Shown in pieces: positions 56,941 through 64,000 of a stretch of DNA of 64,000 bases. The stretch lies in NCBI GenBank assembly GCA_001466705.2, contig LATX02000187.1, positions 372,001 through 436,000 on the forward strand, written 5' to 3'. This stretch comes from Moniliophthora roreri (Eukaryota; Basidiomycota; Agaricomycetes; Agaricales; Marasmiaceae). Within the stretch, counting starts at the first letter, position 1. Each line of letters begins with the position of its first letter. Made by a program: the position numbers and the translations under genes. The notes under the pieces were generated by a model. That model was not told the DNA's origin and did not search any database. It was given only the letters and a program-made list of their open reading frames with translations.

Positions 56941-58471
56941 CTTACATGAATATCTTGTAGTTGAAACGAAGTATAGCAATAAATTTTTTTGAGTGTCTAC
57001 ACAAGGCGAAGGATTTTATTTTTTTTCCACACATAGGTATCGCAAATATCCCCAAACAAACCTAACTCACCCCCGTGCTTCGCTCTCCCCTCATCTCTGC
57101 CTGATTAATTTCTCATCTGACACTCTTGATCTGTCTAATCTTCATCCTTTCAAGTTTCGTTTCGCTCCCGGATAAGCAAGATCTCAGTGCATGACTCGCA
57201 CGTTCGAGTTTTTTTTTTTTTGGAATGTCTACAAGCATGCCTGCGATTAGCGCCCACTGTCACACTGGTCTTCTACTTTCAACAATGTCTTTTTTTGTCC
57301 CGCTCTGACTCAATCAATCTCGAGCTCATTGCATTTCGAAGGAGACAAATCCAATGTGGAGTTCTAAACTGGCGCGCAATCAGAAGTGTTCGTCGTCATT
57401 TTTATCAGATGTATTGAAATTTGCGCAATTTCGGGACAGCATCTCAGTCATCAAGCTTTTTCTCTGACTCGAATAGGAACGCAAAAAAATTATGTCATTC
57501 AGCGTTATTTAGACCACCTGTTAGAGTTTTCGTCCCTGCAGCTGTCTTAGCCATAACATTCGTTGTTGAAGGTCTGCGACAGCCTCGGCCTCGTTATTGT
57601 TCCAAGTGGACTTTTTTTTAGCGCTCGACAACGTATGCAAAGAGTGCTCCAACGCCATCAATGAAATTCAAAGCCTTGGAACAACTTGAATCCTCTCAAA
57701 GTCTTACACAGCACCCTGCTCCAACCTTCCCACACTACAACCAGGTCTAAGCCTTTTGGATCTTCGGGCTACAACCGAACAAGTACTGTAGCAATTGAAG
57801 AGGTCCCGAGGGCAACGTCAACGTCTTTCTTCGATTTCTGATCAGCAGTCTTGGGTGCTAACCGCGAAATCCAAGTATGGCGCTAATCCCTGATACGCTC
57901 ATTGATCATCTGGGGCAACTTGGTCCACGTTGTTTATTCTGTATGGGGCTGATCATTGATTCCACAGGTTTACATATCAGGTACTGCCATCACATTTGAG
58001 CTGGCAAGATTCCGCCGCAGAGCTGTGCCCTCGCTCATGACGAAACTCCGGACCTAGCTGTAATCGACTGACCTCCGGTTCGCCTTCCTGATTGAGTGCG
58101 GTCCTTTGCTCCAGTTCGGATTCCTGGAACTGACGATCTCGTCCTTAGCTAGATTAACGCGCAGGCCAAAACCTTTACGAAAGTGGCGAACTTCCACAAG
58201 TTAGCTAGCCTCGGCAAGCTAAGGTTATCTTTATTGCTATTCAAATGTGATTTTCAACATTCTCACTTCTCCGTGTCGTAAACAAGAAAACCTACATTTT
58301 CTTTGTTATCCGCGTTTCCTAACTTCCAGAAAAGTCCAAAGACCCCCCTCAAAATTTGCAGTACATTGATGTTTGAATCCATCTGACTGATAGCCCGGAG
58401 TTTGGGCTATAACTTATACCTCCGCGGTACCTTGGATTCCCGCACACTACCACTCTACTTTGTATATCGAC
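56941..58471. other. intergenic region before the 5-alpha-reductase-like gene
   Basis: About 1.5 kb, pyrimidine-rich in places (T-run near 57211). Three short plus-strand frames at 56993-57621 show no domain. The 3' end of P450 2 and the promoter of the next gene lie here. Confidence 0.4.
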
Positions 58472-60160
58472 ATGTCTCTCGCGACGTTGTGGTCAACACT
58501 AATGGCTGAGCTGCCTCCTTGGCTGCATTATCCAGCGCAGGTCTTCGTACTGGCGACTACGTCCACATGGCTTGCGAGCGTAGTCACCGGGAATGCCTCT
58601 CACGTATTTGACTTCCTGTGTCATCCAAGCTTCTCTGAGATTTGATTTCTATAGATGGATCGTCTTTGGCCTTTCATGCCTACGATCTACACCGTCTACT
58701 TCAGTAAGTCTGCTAAGCCTCGCTCTTCAATATTATTCTCATCAAAAGCCTTTTAGCACTTCTTCCCTGCTGGCCTAACGAACAAAAGTGGATCCTGACC
58801 CCCTATGTTCCCAAAGAAGTTACCGAACAATCTATCGCACGCTACGGAATTGATCCAACAAAGGACTTCAGTCTTCGGGCCTTGATCATTGTTGGTCTAG
58901 TCGCTGCGTGGACAGTCAGGTCAATCCACATATCTTCATCGTATGATTATTTGTATTGACTGTTTCGCTAGACAAGTCTACAATACTTATCGAAAGGGAT
59001 TATACGACAGGTTAGCGAGGGTTCACTTCTTGATGCCTTGATAGGTTTCGCTTACCTCTCGCTCCAGTTCCGCAGAAGACTATCGATGGGAGGTTGTCCG
59101 AAAATCTATGCCGGGATGGGCGTTCCAAATCTTCAACCTCGTTTTCACCGGTGCGTCGTTATTAGTCCAGTGCTTCATCTTCTTTTTAACATTTTCTTCA
59201 TAGTCTTCAGGAACTTGCTCGTATTGGGGCTTAGTCTGAGTGCCGCAATCTCCGTCGTAGCTCAGCCACACGACGAAATCCTTATCACCGACATCGTACG
59301 CGTCTCGTTATGTTCCGGCCTATTACATCTGGGTTCACGTCATAACTCTCACAGGTCCTCGATGCTATGAGTCTCGGTATACTGTTTATGGAATTCATCG
59401 CCGACAATCAACAATGGTCATTCCAGCTATACAAACAGAGCGTCCTGACAAATCGGAAAACCGCGTAGTAGGTTCCATTTCGTTTGTATCGCCCAACGCT
59501 TCTAATGCAAACCAATTTAGCTACACACCTTCCAGGCAATGGTTCTTCTCCAAGCTTAGCTGGACCCCTGCAGATGCCAAACGCGGCTTTATTACCAGAG
59601 GAATGTTCGCGTGGGTTCGTCACCCTAACTTCTGGTGCGAGCAAGAATTCTGGGTGAGTGGATGTTATGCTCGACAATATGTCTTTGATACTGAGAATAG
59701 CCTTTGATAGTGGGCTATTTCATTCTTCCCCTTCTTGGCTGCACCTTGGTTCCAGTCATTCATCTTCCGCAGCAAGGTGAGAGACTTATTTGCATATACT
59801 GTATATTTGTATATATTGACCACATGATCATCGAACGCTAGGCTTATCCTCCGACTGATCCCATCGTGTTTTGGGCTATTCCTGCTCCATTGACGCTTCT
59901 GTTCACGCTGATGGGATCGATGGTCTTGACGGAAAGGATCTCTTCCAGCAAGTATCCTGATTACAAGGTATGTTGTTTGGTTGGGTATAGGTTGCTTGTG
60001 TTGCTAATATCTGCACTGTTAGTATTACCAGGAGCGCCTCGGGATGTACATGATGTCGTACACCTGGCGCTACGAGATTGCGTTATTGTTCAGCAAGCGC
60101 ACTCAAGAGCGTGACGCTGAAATCCGCCGGGCGCTCTGGGGCAAAGAAAAGACCATGTAA
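58472..60160 (+). CDS. DUF1295 / steroid 5-alpha-reductase-like membrane protein
   Basis: A multi-exon gene from ATG 58472 to TAA 60158-60160. Several hydrophobic segments (YTVYFALLPCW, ALIIVGLVAAW, NLLVLGLSLSAAISVVAQP, GILFMEFIADNQQW, TLLFTLMGSMV) make a multi-pass membrane protein. The family signature is FAWVRHPNFWCEQEFW, followed by YYQERLGMYMMSYTWRY near the end, with the conserved Asp-Asn-Gln-Gln in FIADNQQW. DUF1295 proteins share the fold of steroid 5-alpha reductases and isoprenylcysteine methyltransferases; the reaction of this subgroup is not known. Its place next to two P450s and a terpene synthase makes a reductive tailoring step possible, but it could also be an unrelated neighbour. 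Confidence 0.8.
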
Positions 60161-60404
60161 AGCGCTACATAGTATCAAGCTAGCCAACGTAGCATACAGC
60201 AAAGGAGTACCTACCCAACACCTCTGCTTAATGAGAACGATTCTTTAGTGAACATTGCATTTGCCCGCAGCAGCGCATGAAACGAGTCGTTGGACTCCTC
60301 GGAAGTAATGAATTCCGTCATACCCCTGACGTGTACAGCCACTTTTGATTGCGCCCGTATATAACCCGGATCCAAGCTGCACTGACTCTTCAGCGTCTTC
60401 TGTC

Positions 60405-61453
60405 ATGTACCAAGGATACTCTCAGTCTCCATACAACAGTCAGCATCATGGCCATGGTTATGCCTCTGGAGGGTCAAGACACAGTACTCATAGCAATTAC
60501 AGTCGGCATTCGCAACAATCAGGTTACTCTTATTCACCAGGACCACCGGGGACAGACCCTACGCTCTGGCAATACTTCCAGAACGTCGATACAGATCGCT
60601 CGGGTTCGATTACTGTCAGCGAGCTGCAGCAGGCTTTAGTGAATGGTGCGTGCCAATTTTTGTTTTGATATTTGTCGGATCTTTAATTATCTTCATTTAT
60701 CAGGAAATTGGTCGAGTGAGTTTTGAGGATGATTTCCAACATGCACTAGTGCTGAAAGCGCCCCCAGAGTTTGACCTTGACACCGTCAAGATGCTCATGT
60801 CGATATTTGTGAGTTCAAGTCCATTCTCGGATCTCAACTCCACTGCTGACATTTATGCTTCTCAAGGATGTCAACCGAAGCGGCACAATAGACTTCAATG
60901 GTCCGTCTGTGCGCCTACCCATCCCAAACCTTTACCGGACTCACCAATCCCTCCAGAATTCGCCGGGTTATGGAAATACATATCCGACTGGCAGAACGTT
61001 TTCCGTCACTTTGATAGAGATCGTTCAGGAGCAATTGACGGGAATGAGCTGTCTGAAGCGCTAAGAAGCTTTGGGTACAACCTGTCTCCCAACCTCTTAC
61101 GTCTTATAGAGCAGAAATATGGTTCGTGTCCTTACCGTCTTACTCCGCAGCATGCGCTCATTTTCGGTAGCTTCTGCTCCAGTAACCGGCTACGGACCAG
61201 CGCCTGGAATTACCTTTGATCGCTTCGTGCGCGCATGCGTTGTGGTTAAGAATCTAACTGAAGCTTTCCAACGGTCCGTAACTTTCATAAGTCCCTTGAC
61301 TCGTATTCTCATTTGTATTTCTAGGGCGGATGTCAGCCGGAATGGATGGGTCCAATTAAACTATGAACAGTTCATGTCGGTAAGTACAAGGATCTCCTCC
61401 GGCTTTTCGGTGACATCTGACGATGTGTGTAGATCGTCCTTAGCGCACCGTAA
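60405..61453 (+). CDS. penta-EF-hand calcium-binding protein (ALG-2/peflin-like)
   Basis: A multi-exon gene from ATG 60405 (MYQGYSQSPYNSQHHGHGY) to TAA 61451-61453. The N-terminal ~50 residues are rich in Gly, Tyr, Ser, His and Pro, as in ALG-2, sorcin and peflin. EF-hand 1 is VDTDRSGSITVSELQQAL, EF-hand 2 DVNRSGTIDFN then EFAGLWKYI, and EF-hand 3 DRDRSGAIDGNELSEAL. EF-hand 4 is weaker (GITFDRFVRACVVV), and EF-hand 5 is ADVSRNGWVQLNYEQFM. That makes five hands, with the last used for dimerisation in this family. The family acts in Ca2+-dependent membrane trafficking and ESCRT or COPII contacts. The TTG-initiated extension upstream of 60405 is not used. Confidence 0.9.
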
Positions 61454-61703
61454 TTATAGATTCCTGTCTCCGACCTGTGATGATTTATGAGCAAGGAAAT
61501 GTACCAGTGGATATCTACTTATTATTATCTGTACACTACTGCAACGTAAAAATACCCTGTAATTATTCAACACATCGTTGGTGTGATAAGATAAGATTTT
61601 TGCCAAGTCTCTTCGGCTGCATTGCCTCTGGCTGCGCAAACCTATCTTTCTCAAATACCACCACGATCCTCAATAGCACCGACCTCAATATACTTCTGCC
61701 ATA

Positions 61704-62284
61704 ATGTTTAGTGGGTGTCTCCCAGTCTGTACCAGGTTTATTGACTGATTTTGTCCTACAGTTTGCCTCCCCATACTTTGTACGTCTGTCCGCATCGTTT
61801 CTTCTCCATCTATGACTGAGTAGCAACTTCAAGTCGGCTGCCAGAACAAGATCAAACCTGAAGGCGGAGAACAGCCGGCCAGATTATGTCCCAACTGCCA
61901 CAACGCATCCGTCTTTGCAGCCAAGAGTACCACCTGGGTGCGTTGTTTGGGTCTTTATTCGTTACATCTTTCTCAAGTTACGCTCTACAGTTTGAATTCT
62001 TTTTCGTACCCATCATCCCAATGGACTCGAAGCATATCTGGATGTGTGGAATTTGTCAATGGAGGGCAAAGATGGGTCCTGGGTACGCTTGCTTTCCGTC
62101 TAGTCTGGCTATATCGTGCTCAAGTGTCCTCAACAGCTTATGGGAGCCACCGGTGGCAGCTTACGGCGGCGGGTACGGCGATGGCGGATTCCACACTTCG
62201 CAAGGATATTTCAGCCCTCAGCAGCAAGGTAGCTTCCAGCCAGGGTATTCGCCGCAATATTTAGGGCAGCAGCCGCCGAAGTAG
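61704..62284 (+). CDS. small zinc-ribbon protein
   Basis: Exons 61704-61710, 61762-61779 and one starting at 61834 join to MFICLPILFGCQNKIKPEGG, a clear match to a conserved fungal zinc-ribbon family. The acceptor TTCAAG at 61833 is needed; the nearer AG at 61822 breaks the frame. Zinc ligands are CPNCHNA (first pair) and MCGIC (second pair), joined through STTW and FEFFFVPIIPMDSKHIW. The C-terminal tail is rich in Gly, Tyr, Gln and Pro (YGGGYGDGGFHTSQGYF). The exact function of this family is not known; it is small and conserved. The first two exons are only 7 and 18 nt and would be missed by most gene callers. Confidence 0.82.
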
Positions 62285-62539
62285 TTGCGCTTAGTTTCCT
62301 CTTCCATTCTTTTCCCCACCGCTTCAGCAGAACGGCGTAACATATTTATCCTTCCTTATATCAAAGTTTCCGTTTTCCTTGTATAATAGCTGTTATTCCC
62401 GCGGACGATATCGTGCCTGTGCGTGTAAATTGTATACTCAGATGAACTTTACTCGACTGGCCCCGGGTCTTCAAATGGTTTCATCGGGATATAAGTTAGT
62501 GGTTCCATTTCTGTGTGCTCCGAAATACACGTCTACAGA

Positions 62540-64000
62540 TCAGTAAATATAGGGGAAGATTTTGTATGGTACGATTTCTTTGTACTTGTCCCAGTCCTTG
62601 CCGTATCTACGACTTGCGTTGAGTTCGCTTCAAACAGTGAAAGAATAGAACTCACTTTTTCTGACACCACGCCTCGTCGCGAGATTGACGGTGCATCAGG
62701 AAGAAGGTGAAATAGATTGGGTAGTAGTATGGAATAGGTGTCGCAAAGCCTGTTGGTAGAGACCAGGCTAAGGCCATGATGATATCGCCGCTGTGAAAGA
62801 AGGAAGAATGAGTTCACATTCGTAGCTGGAATGGCATTTGGCCTACATATAATTGGGGTGACGTGAAATTCCCCACCAGCCGGAGATGAGAAGCTTGGAG
62901 CCTCGCTCAGTGGTCATGTATTTGAGATCTAGTACACCGTTAGATGTGAAGTCGAAACAACAGTAAGCACACGTACTTTTGGGGTTCTTGCCGTTGCGGA
63001 AATCGTTCTTCTCTCCATTCGCGCTGCGGAAGATCCAGTAGCCGAGGAGGTTCACACCAATGATGAGTGCAGTATTCAAGGGTCCCAGTTCAAGCTGGTT
63101 AAAAACAAGGTATCGAGGTTGGAGGGAGTACGTGAAAGGCACCCATAATAGATCTCCAACGGAAAGCATAAAGCCGAAACCATCAGTCACAATATCAATA
63201 GTCGTGAATAGTGCGGGCTTCATAAGGAACGTGAACGATCAAACGCAGCGAGAAAAAGTGATTCCGCGTACCTCATTATACAAGGCATCAGCCACGTACC
63301 AGATCTGGAAAGCCGAAGCGAGCCACATTGAATCTGTAACCTTTGCGAATCCACCACGGCGGACTGCCTGCTCGCAGATCATGGAGATGTCGATGAGAGC
63401 CCAGAGAATGAGGCCCGGACGAAGTTCGTTAAAGGACATGATGTCAAACGAGCCAATAGACGGATTGAGCTCTCGCCCGATGAAAAACTAAATTACTGGT
63501 CAGAGCTGTTCCTATTTGGGAGTGCGTGGAAGGGCGTACGTCGTAAATGACATTGCCAGAGTTTCCTCCCAGAGCAAGCAGTTTTCCGGGGCGGAACGAC
63601 ATGACATAGACGTAGATAGCTTGGACGATGGACATAATCAACGCAGCCGTACACAAGCCAACCCATTTATGGTAGATAAAGGTCATAGATTCCGGTCCGT
63701 ACTTGATAATGGAGCCAACCGCGAGTCCAATAGCGAGCATGAAAGTAGCGAAACCTGGAATATCAAGCTATTAGAAGCATACAGGTCAAACAGATAGGAA
63801 CTTACCATTAATTTTGTACTCTTTCACGCTTCCATCTCGAAGTACTGCTCCTTTAAGGGTTCCTCCTGGTAGAATAATCCAGCATACCACGCAGAACGCA
63901 TACCAACCAAGGTACGCGATTGCTGCTTCCGTGTCCCACAGGTTTTTCCACCATTGTTCACGACTGAAGTAAGATACCAAGTCTTGTAGCTCGAATTTGG
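62540..64000 (-). CDS. ERG24: delta(14)-sterol reductase, 5' end beyond the window
   Basis: This enzyme reduces the C14=C15 bond after lanosterol demethylation in ergosterol synthesis, in the ER membrane, using NADPH. Visible blocks in order are [25 protein letters not shown], a long multi-pass hydrophobic region, [46 protein letters not shown] and the C-terminal [17 protein letters not shown]. The LLxSGWWGxxRHxNYxGD box is the family signature. [22 protein letters not shown] favours ERG24 over the related ERG4 (C-24(28) reductase). The stop is TGA at 62540-62542. The open frame runs past base 64000 (KFELQDL before VSYFSR), so the N-terminal exon is cut by the window edge. Confidence 0.9.

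Noticed and set aside
1..64000. CRISPR arrays, operons, rRNA and tRNA genes
   Set aside because: Nothing resembling them was seen; the window is eukaryotic with spliced genes. A tRNA scan by eye is weak, so a tRNAscan run would be decisive.

Overview
The window is nuclear DNA of a filamentous basidiomycete, most likely an Agaricomycete. Genes are cut into many short exons by ~50-60 nt GT-AG introns. The content fits that group: an expansion of tyrosine-kinase-like (TKL) kinases, a NACHT P-loop protein, dye-decolorizing peroxidases (DyP), long F-box proteins, a small fungal metallothionein and a terpenoid cluster. Exon joins below were worked out by hand from splice sites, reading phase and comparison of paralogues inside the window.

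Layout. 0.4-10.2 kb holds two TKL kinases on the + strand (A, fused to a Spa2-homology domain; B, with a long disordered N-terminus), separated by an F-box gene and a charged nuclear protein with a SAP-like N-terminus. 10.5-20 kb holds a 34-residue metallothionein, DyP peroxidase 1, a second F-box gene, a hAT-type miniature transposon and a secreted repeat protein. 21-30 kb holds a NACHT-kinase fusion gene (C) inside a duplicated block, followed by a gutted copy of the same block (D). 30.6-36.1 kb holds a beta-trefoil/GMC oxidoreductase fusion and DyP 2. 37.1-44.5 kb holds kinase E, which carries an exon-duplicated array of UBA domains of the NAC-alpha type, and a decayed NACHT-kinase copy (F). 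44.5-47 kb is unassigned. 47-60 kb looks like a terpenoid cluster: prenyl diphosphate synthase, P450, class I terpene synthase, P450 and a steroid-5-alpha-reductase-like membrane protein. 60.4-64 kb holds conserved housekeeping genes: penta-EF-hand protein, zinc-ribbon protein and the sterol C-14 reductase ERG24 (cut by the window edge).

The main point is the kinase family. Five paralogues share a helical pre-kinase module and a non-RD kinase core (HADLKG in place of HRDLK), but each carries different partner domains: Spa2-homology, disordered repeats, NACHT or a UBA array. Frameshifts, an in-frame stop, internal deletions and local block duplications show fast turnover. This resembles the birth-and-death pattern of recognition or signalling repertoires; a role in self/non-self sensing is only an inference.
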